Shown: piece after piece, positions 10,581 to 23,672 of the stretch
How the letters are laid out: each line of letters starts with the position of its first letter
Position numbering within the stretch: position 1 is the stretch's first letter
NCBI RefSeq assembly: GCF_000226095.1
Contig: NC_016476.1
Span: 2,294,001 to 2,358,000 of the forward strand
Length of the DNA stretch: 64,000 nt
Direction: 5' to 3'
Source: Thermothelomyces thermophilus ATCC 42464
Taxonomy: Eukaryota > Ascomycota > Sordariomycetes > Sordariales > Chaetomiaceae
Made by a program: the position numbers and the translations under genes
The notes under the pieces: model-generated
The model's database searches: none
What the model saw: only the letters and a program-made list of their open reading frames with translations
What the model was told of the DNA's origin: nothing

Positions 10581-11793
10581 GGCGACTGGTGTAGATAGTG
10601 GCGGCAGGATATGGGCCGGCCCGAGGGCAGGTACAACGCATAGAACAGCTTCGTCCAGAAGGAGCGAGTTCGACACTTTAGGAGCCCCGGACTCACTGCA
10701 GGTCTCAAAGAAGTGCAGGGTCCAAGGGTTCAGATAGCACGTGGAGGTCAAGGGCTGGGAGCTTGGATCTCAAAAAAGTATGAATTAACTATAGCAACAC
10801 TTGATTCGTGGAGGTGGTTGAGAGTTTTCGGAAGGGGTCTGAGGTTTTGGGAACCGCAAGCTAACAGAGATGGGAAAGCACAGGAAAGGGGCGCTTTTGT
10901 ACGCTGATCTGGACCAAATTTCCTGTTCTTGGATGCGGAGAAGATAGGGCGGGCGCTTGCGAGGTGTGATGCTTGGTCCCAGACGTGGAAACAGTTGGAA
11001 GCCGGCTATTTCCCTCGACTTCCCAGGCGTCTTACTAAGGACGCTACTCCTGCTACCGTACCAAGTACACACCAGATAGTTGTGGATGGATCCGATCGGT
11101 GGGGGGAACTAAGTGGGCGCCCGCGTGCGCGATCTCGATCGAGCTGCTGCTGGGCTGTTACGTCAATTGGCGGGTCCACCCTGGACCTGATTGCCTGCCC
11201 ACTGCTCGTACGGTGTTGCCCGGCTGTTACGCGTAGTTACACTACACTCCTCAGTAGTACGACTGGCGAGACCCACACCGTGTGGATGGAGGCTGCCTTT
11301 CATGGTATGTACGAGTTATGTATTGCACTACGGAGCTTTTTTCCCAAACTACCTAACTTCAAGGCTAGAGATCTACTTTGTATCTCCTCTCTCCGCTGCC
11401 TTGGCTCCGCTCCATGGGAACACATTCAGGTACCCAAGGTACCTACATACCTTAGGTGCACTACACTAGGTTTATCTCCGCTTGCTACCTGTTTGACTGG
11501 TATGTACGTCCGTATAGAGTAGAATGAAGTACTTACCTTATATGGAGCAGAAGCCATCTCATCCATCTTCTGCCCTTGGGTCTCCTGTCAGACATACCAC
11601 ACTTCGCTTGCGATGAGTGAGTAAGGTCGCCACTGTCTGATGCATTCCCTGATGCATTCCAGGCAGACGGGCGAAAACGCTGGGCTCCTTCGCCCTGCCC
11701 CTCACCGCTGAACACTTACGCGCTCCAGTCCATAAGCAGTAACCCGTAGTGTACTGTACACTACACTATCGTCTCCCTACCCACCTAGGCGTA

Positions 11794-11807
11794 TGTATGT
11801 ACATACA
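11794..11807. repeat. TGTATGTACATACA palindrome
   Basis: A 14-bp perfect palindrome identical to the one at 54697-54710 and to the core of 3901-3920. Confidence 0.85.
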
Positions 11808-13518
11808 CTACATAATATGCACCTTGAACAGTGCAGATGTTGCACATTAATTAATTAGAGACGCAGGCCAAAGGGGGGGGGGAGGGGAGAAGCATCTCAC
11901 CTGACCAATTTGGCACTGCAATTCTCGAGCTTCATCAACTCCTCGCTCTCAATTCGATGTTCCACGCAAAAGGACCGACGTTGCAAGTGTTAGCCGTTGC
12001 ATCTCCCAGATGTCTCGGCTGCATAGCGTGCATTGGTCGGCGTGATTGGAGTGCCGGCTCACATTCTAGGCCCTTCTGGCATTTCTTGGCTTCGTTCTCG
12101 TCCTTGGCAAGATGCCTGGCCTGCATGCTAGGTGCGCGTACTGTACACTTACACTGTATGCACCCCAACTCCAAATTCCACCCTTGACATACCACTCGGA
12201 CCCCCCCGCGGTCATACCAGAGTATTGTAGTGTAGTGTACGAGGACTGAACCCACTGCTCCAGCAACAACGCCAGAGGCGATCAATCCTTTCCCCTCGGC
12301 CAAGAACTGTCACGATGCTCGACAATCTACCTCCTGTGTGCCATCAGCGCCGCCGGCAAATAGTGGCTCTTGCGTCACTTTTACGAGCCCTACACTAACG
12401 ACGGGAGTTCGATCGCCTAATAGAGGGTTGATGGAGAGCTCGGACTGGGGGCCGGCGCATTTCGGAAACCGTGCCGCTGTGTGATTGCTGGTAGGCCCGT
12501 ATTGCCCCGTGTGCTACTACTCCGTATAGCATACTTTATTCCTCGCAAGGGATCGGTGACCCTTTGCACATGCACCTACAGGAGCCACCCGGAGCTCTTC
12601 CCAAAGCGCGTGATGATAACGCAACCGAGAATTGGACGTGTACCACCAAGATAGCAAGTTAATCTGGTGATTCTTGGCGTAGGGGATGGCAATTGTCAGT
12701 TTACCAAGGAACCACCATCTCGGGAGATTCTGGCGACTACACTACTTCGTCATCAGACAGTGTGCAACCCCTCGGATTATCCGTACTGCGCACTCGCTAC
12801 ACTCATAGTACACTACTACACTACACCCTGAAGCTAACTTACTGGGTCCCTCACTTACGGTCCAGTTTTCCACGGACCGTTATGACGTCAGCCGATTGCT
12901 ATGCCAAATAACGTTACCGAAAGGCAAAGGGAAGATCGACCTCGGGTGGGGAGCGAGCTTTAGTGGACTGCCGGAGCTTCTTGGCCGGCAGGACAGGCGT
13001 GGCAGACTGCGGACCCTGCACAATGACCCCCGTCTGCCCAATGAGCACGCCCGGTCACCATCCAGGGTCTGGCCCTCTGCAGCGCCCTGAGCTGAACATG
13101 AGAAAGAGCCTATCGATGGCGAATGCTCCCATGGATCACCGTGGTCGTAGGTTCCGTGCGATCTTGCATACTTGCAGGGCGGACGGAGAAATGGATAACA
13201 CGATAGCACGTCGCACGTCTTTTCTGGAGGTAAGGGATCCCCTCGTGTCCCGCATTGCCCATCCTCAATTGACCCCGGTCCCCGCCAGGCTGCCGTAAGG
13301 CACACTTGGCAAAAGAAATGCCAAGGCCCCTCGCTTGTTTGCTCACCTAACCCGCGGCCTTGCTGCTTCTGTTGCCGCCTCGTCCCCACTCCGCGTCATA
13401 ATGACTGCCCGCCGCACAAACAGCTTACAATATGATTGTAACGTTTAGGGAACGGAAAATCGAGATTGTGCTACACGATTGGCCACTTGGCAGGTTGTAG
13501 AAGGTTGAGCCTCATTGC

Positions 13519-13545
13519 CACACACACACATACACACACACACAC
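13519..13545. repeat. CA microsatellite
   Basis: CA dinucleotide repeat with one interrupting T, followed by CGCACGCAG. Confidence 0.85.
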
Positions 13546-14574
13546 GCACGCAGAACAGTATTTGCCGTACCTGACGCCTCAAACCTACCTTAAACTTCCA
13601 TACAGTATTCCGTACAGTACATTATCTCAACGCATGGCCGCCTCCCCCATGACATCCGCCCCGTAGTGAAAGATAACTAGATAATCTAAATACCTCTCGG
13701 CCTTGCTCAGCAAGTCGCTCATACAATCAACTCGGATACCTACGCATTTACGTCACCCGCTCATTCCCACGGTCATGGCTGTCGCACACTCTCACGGAGT
13801 ATCTATATTAACGATGTGCCAATGGCATGCGCAAATGAATATTGCATGACCGTCATTGCCTCGGGACCTTTCCCGACTTAACTCAGTGGCCCGCGGGTCT
13901 GGGAACCGCTACAATTGGCGGACGCTATGTTCCTCTATCACCAACGGGGCGCCTGGACATGCCGAAACATGACGAGTTAGGTAGCTAGTCCCTTGGCCTA
14001 CGTAATATGCGTAGGCTACCCACACAGGCAAACAAAGTGGCTAAAGGAGAAAAAAAAGAAAAGAAAAAAGAAAAGAAAAGAAAGAAATAAAACCGCGTGG
14101 GAAGCCCGGGAGAGGCTTGAGCTGCAGGGACTTCATGCTTGTTTCACTTTAGAACCATTAATGTTCATATAACTCCCTACTATTGAGAGAAAAAAAACGA
14201 CAAGAGAAGAAAAAAGACATAATGGAGCAGCATGCGTCACCCCTTGCTCTTTCTCCTGGAGATACTCGTATTGTACATGCCCTGCCAAACAATCTTTCAC
14301 ATAAAGGGGTATGTACCATGACACGGATTCTTCTAGTGTCGGAACCCAAAACGGAGAACCGGCTCCCGTTAGGGAACCATGATCGGGATAGTAGGTTACA
14401 AGGGCACTCTGGCCCACATCTAGTGATACGGATACGTCATACCCTCTGTTATTGGAAAAACAGGCCGTGTTACCGTGTTTGGCAGACAGCAACCAGACCC
14501 TAACCCTTATCAATGCACGCAGCCGTAGCGACCATGCCTTTGATATGAAAAAACAAAAAAAAAATGGAAAATGG

Positions 14575-14579
14575 AAAAA
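14575..14579 (-). terminator. Likely pol III terminator of tRNA-Lys
   Basis: On the minus strand TTTTT occurs 26 nt past the tRNA 3' end, with a longer T-rich run further on (14552-14564). This is the normal pol III stop signal. Confidence 0.6.
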
Positions 14580-14604
14580 GAGAGGCAATCGCTGCCGGGA
14601 ATTG

Positions 14605-14688
14605 AGCCCAACGTGGGGGTCGAACCCACAACCTTGAGATGGACCTTGAATTAAGAGTCTCACGCTCTACCGATTGAGCTAGCCGGGC
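14605..14688 (-). tRNA. tRNA-Lys (anticodon CTT) with 11-nt intron
   Basis: A full cloverleaf can be drawn. The acceptor stem GCCCGGC pairs with GTTGGGC through two G-U pairs. The D arm GCTC/GAGC encloses AATCGGTA. The anticodon stem TGAGA/TCTCA holds loop CTCTTAA with anticodon CTT. The T arm GTGGG/CCCAC has loop TTCGACC, which also forms the B box. An 11-nt insertion sits one base 3' of the anticodon, the canonical eukaryotic tRNA intron position, to be removed by the tRNA splicing endonuclease. The discriminator base is T and CCA is not encoded. Confidence 0.95.
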
Positions 14689-14945
14689 AGTGGCTAGTCT
14701 GGTGACTTGTTGGAGATGCCAGGTTCTCAGACCTCTTTACAAACCAAGATGCTCTCTATTCCTGCAGTGCCCCCAACCAACATTCAACTCACTACTCCTC
14801 CTCTGGCTTGCCTTGTATTTCCTTCTACCTTTTCAACTTTCGAGGATACCTAACCTGACAGAATGCCGAAGGGAGAGATGGGTGGTGTATTAACAAGATT
14901 AAAAAGGCAAAAGCCATTGCACGGAGAAATTAGGAACAGGAAGAG

Positions 14946-17518
14946 TCAGCCCATCAGCTTTGGCACAGCCTCCTGCACGGTCCGCTCATACGGCCATGTC
15001 CAGCTCTTCAAGAAATCCGGGTCGACACCGTTCTCGAACGCCTCGGTTCGCGCCCTGATCTGCGCGTTCTTGAGCGCCTCCCTGGCCGCGGCCCCGCGGT
15101 TTCCGAGCACCCCGCTGCCTGCCATCCGATCGATGGCGTCCATGGCGAGGCTGAAGCGGTCCGTCTGGTTACGGATCGCCAGCTCGAGCGGGGTGTCAAT
15201 GTTGCCCTTCTCCTTGTACCCGCGCACGTGCAGGTTCCGCCACGCGCCGGGCCGCTTGTACGAGAGCCGGTGGACTAGCCAGGGATAGCTGTGGAAGTTG
15301 AAGATGATCGGTTTGTCGGCGGTGAAGAGGGCCTCCCACTCGGCATCAGTCATCCCGTGTGGGTGGTCGATGTGCGAGATGAGCCTGAAGAGGTCGACGA
15401 CGTTGACGTAGCGGATCTTGAGCTCGGGGAAGTGCTGCAGAAGGAGATCGATCGCAGCTAGCGTTTCGTGGGTGGCGATGTCGCCGCAGGACGCCATAAC
15501 GATGTCCGGTTCAGCACCGTGGTCGGTGCTGAACTGCGGCCAGATACCGGCGCCCTTGGTGCAGTGCACAATGGCGTCTTCCATGGAGAGGTATTGCAGG
15601 TGCTCTTGCTTGTCGGCGACGATGACATTGACATAATTGGACGACCGGAGGCAATGGTCCATGCAGGACAGCAAGCAGTTACCATCGGGCGGCAGGTAGA
15701 TGCGCACCACTTCGGGGCTTTTGTTGGCCACCACGTCTAGGAAGCCCGGGTCTTGGTGGGTGAAACCATTGTGGTCCTGTCGCCAGACCACGGCGGTCAA
15801 GAGGATGTTGAGCGAGGCGACCTTGCTGCGCCATTCTACCTCGAGGCATTTCTCGATCCATTTGCAGTGCTGACAGAAGGGTTAGTGCGGGAATCTCGAA
15901 AAAAACGTAACTCCCGCGACGGGAGGGGAGGCGAGGCGAGGCGAAACCCCGAAATTAAGCTTAAACATACCTGGTTAACCATCGAGTCGATGACGTGAAT
16001 GAACGGCTCGTAACTGTTTAGAAGGCCATGGCGGCCGCTCAGGATGTAGCCCTCGAGCCAGCCCTCGCAGGTGTGCTCCGAGAGAATCTCCATGACGCGG
16101 CCGTTAGGCGCGAGGTTGCCGCCGTTCTCGTCTTCCTCAAAGTACTCGCCCATCCAGACCTTCTTGCCCGCCTGGTACACCCCGGCGAGCTTGTTGGATT
16201 CGGTCTCGTCGGGACCAAACAGGCGGAAGTTGGTCGGATTTAGGGCAACCACATCTCGCAGGAACTTGGCCATGTTTTGCATGCTGGCAGCCATGGTGAC
16301 GGCCGGCTTCTCCACCTCGAGGGCGTAGTTGCGAAAGTCAGGCATCCTGAGCGGTTTCCGAAGCAGGCCGCCGTTGGCAACCGGATTGGCGCTCATGCGC
16401 CGGTTCCCCGTCGGGCAGAGCGCCCTGAGCTCCGGATTGATCCTGCCGTCGACGAAGAGCCGCTCGGGCTCGTAGCTGCGCATCCAGCGCTCCAGTAGTT
16501 TGAGGTGCCCGGGGTTCTCGTGGACGTCCGTGATTGGCACCTGGTGGGCGCGCCAGTAGCCTTCCATATACTTGTCGCCGATCTTGCGCGGACCCGTCCA
16601 GCCCTTTGGAGTGCGGAGGATGATAACTGGCCACCTGGGCCGGAAGGGCTCGCCGGAATCCCTGGCCTGCTTTTGGTACTTGCGGATCTCCAGCACGCAG
16701 TGCTCAAGAGTCGCTGCCATTGCCTGGTGCATCGAGTCGACCTCGTCACCCTCGACAAAGTAGGGCTGGTAGCCGTATCCGAGGAAGAGGTTCTCGAGCT
16801 CCTTGTGGCTGATGCGCGCGAGGATGGTGGGGTTATTGATCTTGTAGCCGTTGAGATGCAGGACCGGCAACACGGCGCCGTCGGTGATGGGGTTGAGGAA
16901 CTTGTTGCTGTGCCACGCCGTCGCCAGCGGGCCCGTCTCGGCCTCGCCGTCGCCGACCATGGTGAGGGCAATCAGATTGGGGTTATCGAAGACGGCGCCG
17001 AAGGCGTGGGATATCGAATACCCCAGCTCGCCACCCTCGTGCAGGCTGCCTGGAGTTTCTGGGGTCGCGTGCGAGCCAATGCCGCCGGGAAACGAAAAGT
17101 GTTTGAAAAACTTCTGCAGGCCCTCCTCGTCCTCCGACTTGTCGGGATACACCTCGGAATAGGTGCCCTCGAGGTAGGCTTGCGAGAGCACCGCGGGGGC
17201 GCCGTGGCCGGGTCCGGATATGAAGAGGGCGTCAAGGTCATACTTGTTGATGAGGCGGTTGAAGTGCATGTAGGTGAATATCTGCCCAGGCGCCGAGCCG
17301 AAATGACCGAGGAGTCGGGCTTTGAGGTGCTCCTTCTTTAGGGGTTCCTTGAGGAGCGGATTATGGCGGAGGTATATCATGCCGAGGCTGAGATACAGAC
17401 TCGCCTTGAAGAAGTCATTGTACTTCTTGACCTCCTCCTCCGAGAGAGGAGCGCCCTTGATGGTCGAGCGGGCAGAGCCAAAGGTGCTGATGCTCTCAAG
17501 CTCATTTGCGTCGCCCAT
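14946..17518 (-). CDS. phk: Phosphoketolase (xylulose-5-P/fructose-6-P), 2 exons
   Basis: Exons 17518..15971 and 15869..14946 join in phase 0 across a 101-nt intron (GTATGT donor, CAG acceptor), giving 823 aa, the usual fungal/bacterial length. Seen: SGPGHGAP (101-108), the phosphoketolase stretch [19 protein letters not shown] from 149, and the thiamine-diphosphate motif GDGEAETGP (189-197). RTPKGWTGP and the C-terminal domain ending in [14 protein letters not shown] follow. Known reaction: ThDP-dependent phosphorolytic cleavage of xylulose-5-P (and often fructose-6-P) to acetyl-phosphate plus glyceraldehyde-3-P (or erythrose-4-P). In fungi acetyl-P can feed acetate/acetyl-CoA formation, giving a cytosolic shunt around glycolysis. 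No targeting peptide is visible. No acetate kinase or phosphotransacetylase gene lies nearby. Confidence 0.97.
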
Positions 17519-20500
17519 GGCGAATTGATTGCTAAATTCGGCTGAGCTCTGTAGGATCTGTAGCGGACTAGGATATCTTAACCAGCTAGCTGGTGATTAG
17601 TGGGGGGGAAGAACGTCGAGTTCCAACGTAGGTCGAACTGAATGGGATCGATTGAATCTTTGGGGAGTTGGACAGCAACCGTCCTGAGCGAGGGGAATGT
17701 TAGTCTTTCTTATAACATGGACGCACCCACGTTGGAGGTCCACTACCAGCAGTGTATCGTCGAGCACCGAGCCTGAGCCCTGTTTTGGAAGAACAGGCGA
17801 TTCGGCTGGCAAACGGGGTGATCCGCAGCAGTGAAATCGAGCCGCAGTGGCTGCGACACTGGCAGGTTGGGCCTCGCTCACTCACCGGAGTCGCGCCTGC
17901 CTACACAATTTCGGGGCCACGCGGGTCCCTTGTGTAGGGCAGCAGCCTGCATCTCCTTTCTCGATAGGGCGGACATCGCACGGGGTTGACGTCGTACCAG
18001 ACCGAGCATGCCGGTAACCTTGCCTTGATTCTGCACGTTGCTCGCCAGATGCGGATTCCGTATCCCTCTCGCCTTTGGGGTTCCGGACGTCGGCGGTTTG
18101 AGCTGACCCGAATTCGGGCCCCACATTCAGACAAACATGGGGATCCACACTAGAACGGTGGTGGTCTGATGCGGCCATGACGGCAGGAGTTTGCCTGTGC
18201 CTGGGGTGCCTGGGGTGCCTTGGGGTTGGTTGGTGCCGCCCGAAGCTGGCCAATCCGATATCAGATGGCAGGGGCCCAAAGCATCCTTCCCATGGCAGAG
18301 CATCGAGCACGCACCAACGCTGCCCTTCACCATGCCATCAGTTCCCAGGCCAGCGGGTCCAGGCTGGTGAGCCAACCCAAATCACGCATTCATTCTGCTG
18401 GTTGCATCTTATCTGTCCTATCTTCGACACATCTTGAGTAGAAATCGCCTCCCGGTAACAATTTACGCTACAACACAGTGCCCACATACATCGGCGACGA
18501 AGGATTCAGCAGTAATCCGTACAGCCCGCCTCTGCGAAAGTAGGTATACAATCTGCCTCTGTACCCTACCAGGTATTCAAGGAGCTGCGAAAGCGTGCAT
18601 GGCCCAGCCCTGTGACGTCACATCAACGGGGCCCACGCGAATACCGCCGGCGGGATGCGGCGGGACGCATGGGCCAGCGCGCTCGCGCGCGAGGAGTACG
18701 GACTAAAGCGAGACGGTTTGGGTCTACGGCGGCAACCCACGAGCACCTGATGATTGGAACCGCGGCACGCCAAGAGGAGATGCGCCAAACCGCCCGATTT
18801 TGTACGGATGTGGGATGATGGTCGCCGCAATCCAGTCGAGGGGTCTAGACCTCTAGAGAGTGAGCCCAACGGTAGAGGGCCGACACCCCTCACGCCACCA
18901 TTCGAGCGTAAGCCATTCAATCGAGGCTCAGCATTAGCAACTATGTCCAGATCCATTGCTGAGAAGGCTTCTCTTTTTTTTTTGTTCCTCTCTCTCAATT
19001 TCTATTCTCCGTTCTTTTCCTTCCATCAGCTTGGTCAGGACATAGGTCGTCCGATCAAGAAGTCCAACAAAGGTAATCCGCACATACCACAGCAACGTGG
19101 CGTATCTCTGAGGGGATGAACCGGCGCAATCTCCCCCCTCACCGGCCTGCCCATCTTCTCGGCCCTTGGGCTTGTTCTCCAACGGATCTGCTTCCCGCAA
19201 GTGGCCGGACAAGCGCCGTGCCTCGCCACCTTGATGTATCGTTTGCGTACCCCACCGGCACGAAGCGCGCCGCTTGTTGGTATCGGGTTCAGGGAGTCGG
19301 CCCAGGCGGAAGCACACCGTTCATGACACGGGGACGAAGCTCACCTCACTTCCACTTGGCTTGTTATATGCAATAATTATAGATACATGGTTTTTGGTAG
19401 CGAACCTGTCTTTTTTGCACCTAACATCTCGCTGGGCCGCTGTGGTGCAACATACGGGGCACATACTTCGAGCGACAGAGATAGACTCGGGCATTAAGGG
19501 CATCAATCCCACCCGCGCAGTAGCCGATGGGGGCGGGGGGTTTCAGGTAATTGTCAATTGGTATGCGATTCTTCTCTTGGACGAGCAGCTTCCACCACGC
19601 AAACGTCTGGACACAAGACAAGAATACCCCAATGAAAAGAGCGCCACAACATAAACCACCATGAACCGCGCCATGTCACCATAGGAAGGCAACCTCAAGC
19701 AGTATTTTCACTGAGAGCTCAATAGCCCTGCAACCGGCCTCGCGTCGGCAGCGACTTTGTAGCAATGAAATAAAGGCAGTCAGAACAGGATGAGAAACTG
19801 AGCGGGAAGGCCCCGTGACGGCCCAGAACACAAACCAAGAAAACAACGTGATCTCTCCTAGGAAAAAAAAGTTCGACAATCAGCGAGCCGCTTCGGACCA
19901 GCCGAGAAACCTGCAGCACCTGCATGCGTGCCTGCCTGCCTACAAATACATTGAACTCCCAGGGGCCACCATTTGTATCACACATGCCCCCTACCTCCAT
20001 CAAAGCAGGCAAACCTCACATCCCCCCCTATTTCGATGTGCCCTTATTAATCCCTCCACTGTCGGCCACCTTTCCACCTATGTTGCGTTCCTTTCAATGA
20101 AATCCATCCTCATTTCTCATCGTAACATGTTGTATCCGTGCCAGCCCACCCACATTAGTTCTCCCCCCCCCCCCCCGGCCCGTCCGCCCGTCCATTCATC
20201 CAACCATCCATTCGTCCATCTGTCAATCGCCGCTCCCCTCTTGCCACTAAGGGCCCTTTGAGCCAGTGACCGGAGTTAGGCACCGCCGGTTTGTCCCTTC
20301 GTTCAAATCAGAGATTCGAAACCGTGGAGCGGTACGAGCCGGAATGGCGTGGAAACCTTCGAGGACGACGCGATACAAACCCGACGAGGGCACGTTTCGA
20401 GTCTGGTTCGGGATTTTCCCCGTATTCTGAACTCCCGCCAACCGGGCAACCCGACGAAGCCGAGCCGAACCAAAGAAATAGAAACAAGCAAATGAGGAAG

Positions 20501-21050
20501 AGACGGCTGTGTATCAGGAGAGGAGAAAATGACCGAGAACGAGAAGAAAAAGAAAATAAAAACAAGAGAAAAGAAAAGAAGAGACCAAAAAAGACCAAGG
20601 GACAACGGGAAAACAAACAAGCAAGCGACAGTGGTATCAAGGTGCCCTACCGAGTCATACAATCGCGACGCAAACAAAACGACCAACAACAGCAGCGAAA
20701 ACCGTCGCAAACTCAGAAAAATAAGAGACCGCCCCCCACTTCTTTTCCTCTCGTTTTCTTCCCCTCCTGTCGTCCCGTACGTTCATTCCAATACCATCCC
20801 AACCAGTCATTCCCACCTCTTCCCAATCAGCTCCTGAGACCGAGAGAAAGGGGCGCAGGAGAAATTCGGGAAAGCAAGTGGCTGTCGTATTAATTTAGGT
20901 GAGCAAATCCTCCTCCTCGTCCTCGCGCCAGCGCCGGTCTCGAGGCAGAAAACGAGAGCCGGAGAAAGCGAGACCGCAGCGAAGGTAGCAGTAGTGGTAG
21001 CAGTGGCGGCAGTAGAAATTGGGCCGCAGCAAGGGAAAATGACGGGCGCC
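17519..21050. other. 3.5-kb region without recognised genes
   Basis: Contains the phosphoketolase promoter at its left end and the RasGAP 3' UTR at its right end. It includes an AATCCGTACAG motif at 18514-18524, a run of 14 C at 20163-20176 and a strongly purine-biased tract at about 20480-20720. Open frames here have no family features and overlap each other on both strands. Confidence 0.5.
20480..20720. repeat. Purine-rich low-complexity tract
   Basis: A long GA/AAAG-rich stretch on the plus strand, so CT-rich on the RasGAP sense strand downstream of its stop codon. Confidence 0.6.
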
Positions 21051-23672
21051 CTACCACCCTTTCTTCCGCGCGAACCGCTTGTTGAGGAGCGCCAACACCT
21101 TGGGCACGTTGAACTGGACGTACTCGAGGTCTAGGTCGTCCTGGTTGTCTTTTTGCATTTCGAGGAGGTCGTCCAGCTTCAGATCGAGCTCTAGCAGGCC
21201 GCGGTTCCGTCCTGCAGATGGGTTTGTCAGTGTTCTGCCGGGCTTGTTGCACAGAGATCGAAGAAGAGGGGGTGGAGAAGAAGAAAGAGGAGAAACGAAA
21301 AATAAAGGAATGGGGGTTACCTTTGTAATGCAGCGAAATGACAAACGTTCCCGGTAACGGGCTGGTAAAGTTGAAGTAGATGTTGGCACGCCTATTGTCT
21401 GGAACGTTGCTCTTCTGGATGACGCCCTCCTTCTCCAGCTGCTGGTGTGTGAATTTGTAAGGTCCCAGCACCTGGTGCTTCTGCTGCTTGCGGCGGGTGC
21501 CCTCGCTCTGGCTGCGCACGTTATGGAGGTAGTTCTTGTACGTCTCGAGCTGTCCGACCAGGTACGCGTTGTGGTCGCGGATTGTCTTGTACACTTCCTC
21601 GAGCTTCTGTGTCTCGGCGAGCACGACCTCCTTGAGCGAGCCCAGGTGCTGCAGCTCCTGCTCAACCTCGTCACGCAGCAGGCTGAAGCCGTCGCTCTTG
21701 TCAACGACTCGGAGCTCCTGCAGCTGGCTGAGCAGCTCCATCGCCCGGATGCCCTTGCGGACCATGACGGCGTCGTTCTTAGACGTGGCCGCCGCATCGG
21801 CAATGCGCTCTAGACGCAGGGGCCGCTTCGCCACCGACGAGTTAGGCGGGATCGTGCGCAGGATCTGCACGAAGATTGACTTGGCTTCCATGAAGTAAAC
21901 CTCCTCTTGAGCGATGTCTAGCGCGGCGGTGAGGTCGTCAATGGCCGTCTCCCACTTGCTGTACAGCGGCAGATTGATCACCCTGTTCTCCTTCCGCGGG
22001 ACCTGCGGAGGAGCAGCGCCCAGCTCTGACATGATGATGGAGAGGTGCGAGTTCTCGTCTTTACAGAGCTCCGCGGAGTGCTTCTCAATCAAGGCGTGCA
22101 TGGCGTAGATTTCGTTGAGCGTAATGGACAGCTCGAGGTCCTTCTTGGAGAGCGCGACGTAGTTGTCCATCTCAAGACTCTCGTAAAAGTCCTGGACCTC
22201 GCAGAGGTCCAACATGAACTTGTTAACCCGATCCTTGTTCTGGTGGATAAACGGCTGCAACTTGGCCATATACGGCTCCTTTGAATACGACGGCTTGTTG
22301 GCTAGGTTCTGCAGCATCTTGGCGACGAGGGTCAGCGTCCTCCTCGGGCGTTCGGCGGGCGTCCCGTCGATGAGCATGTACGACTTTGGCGTGACAATAG
22401 CCGGGTTGATGAAGCGGAGGAAGAAGAAGCCGCCGATAAGCGTGCAAATGACCTGGTCATTAGCATCGGGGTATTTCCTCTTGGTTAAACTGCGGATCTG
22501 CTTGCAAATCCACCGGATACCGTAGGGCGCCTCCTCCAAGCCCTCGATGATGGTGGTCAAGAAGCCGTTGGCAATCTCGGTAAGCATCGTCAATCGCGGC
22601 TCGATGATGGCTTGGACCTGGGGATTCTCGGCAGCCTGCTCCTGCGTGATGCCCTTGGGAAGCGAAGCGGGCAAGCTCCCAGTGTCTTGTTCGATCTGCT
22701 CGCACATGCGCTCATACACCTTAAGCGGGTTAATCTCCAGGTCCAGATCCTTGAGCTCAATCAGACTATTGATTCTGTCGGCCAATACCGACTTCAAGAA
22801 GCTCTGGCCGGGCCCTCTCCTTGTGTACGTGGTCATCATCCGCGAAACGGGGGTATTGGCTCGCAAGAGGGACGAGTATTCAGGGGTATTATCGAACTGG
22901 TACGTGAGGACGGACTGCGACAGGCGGTTAGCGAACGAGTCGTCGGCCTGGACCTAGCCTACACTACCTGAAACATGGTTAGCAGTAGGTGCTCTTCCCG
23001 GCTCTCGTACTGGTTGCCGTAAATGGTGAACATGACGGTCTGGAGCAGCGAATCAATCTCGGACATGGAAACCAGGCGGCAGAGATGAGCGATGTGCCTG
23101 GGCTCCGACTGCAGTAGGAACATCAAGTTGCCGTATTTTTGCGTCTTTTCATCGTTGGGAAATGTGCCCTCTTGCACCTCAGTGGCGTCTTCAAGGTGAC
23201 TTGCAACTTCGTTTTGCTTGTCTGCGTGTCAGCACAATCCGGTAAGCGGGCCTGAAGCCGCCCCAGACATACCTCCTCCAAAGCCATTCGATTCTGAATT
23301 AGAAGGGCAATCCGTGAGTCCAAGTAGCGAACATCTTTCTCGAGAACAAAGTTCTTCTTGGACTGGGACGAGATCTTAGCCTTCAGGTCCCGTAATACTT
23401 TCTGCGCTGTGAAAGCAGTCAATACCCTCCGGTTCGCTATCCCTCTTGTCTCCTGTCTATCGGGGCGCACCTTTGGCCAGGTCGTCCTCAATTACCAGGT
23501 CGGACTCGTTGGCCGACATGGACATGTAGAGAGCGGACATAGAGTACCGCTTTGACTGGCGGGCGGACCGCGAGCCATCGTAGGAGGACATTGTGTTCTG
23601 GCGTGTTATAGGTTGGAACGACGAAGAGGAAGCGCTGGAGGCTCGGGAAGGCGTCTGCAACATGACTGACAT
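21051..23672 (-). CDS. gapA: Ras GTPase-activating protein (Gap1/GapA type), 5 exons
   Basis: Exons 23672..23471, 23406..23273, 23216..22968, 22914..21321 and 21211..21051 join in frame to 779 aa. The N-terminus is Ser-rich ([16 protein letters not shown]), then comes a coiled-coil-like helix ([19 protein letters not shown]). The RasGAP domain follows, with the likely arginine finger Arg213 in [10 protein letters not shown] and the hallmark [12 protein letters not shown] from residue 360. A C-terminal RasGAP_C-like region runs from about 580 to the end and closes with [10 protein letters not shown]. This layout matches S. pombe Gap1/Sar1 and Aspergillus GapA, which stimulate GTP hydrolysis by Ras at the cell cortex and influence polarity and morphogenesis. 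Introns are 53-109 nt. An upstream in-frame ATG cannot be excluded. Confidence 0.95.

Larger units (their letters stand above)
10581..14604. other. 4-kb gene-free stretch rich in TACACTA-type motifs
   Basis: Promoter of the preceding minus-strand gene, then DNA with no recognisable coding signal. It contains the palindrome at 11794-11807, TACACTA/TAGTGTA-rich patches near 11238, 11750-11768, 12226-12241 and 12791-12827, a CA repeat near 13519-13545 and an A/G tract at about 14047-14093. No transposase or reverse transcriptase motif is seen. Confidence 0.55.
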
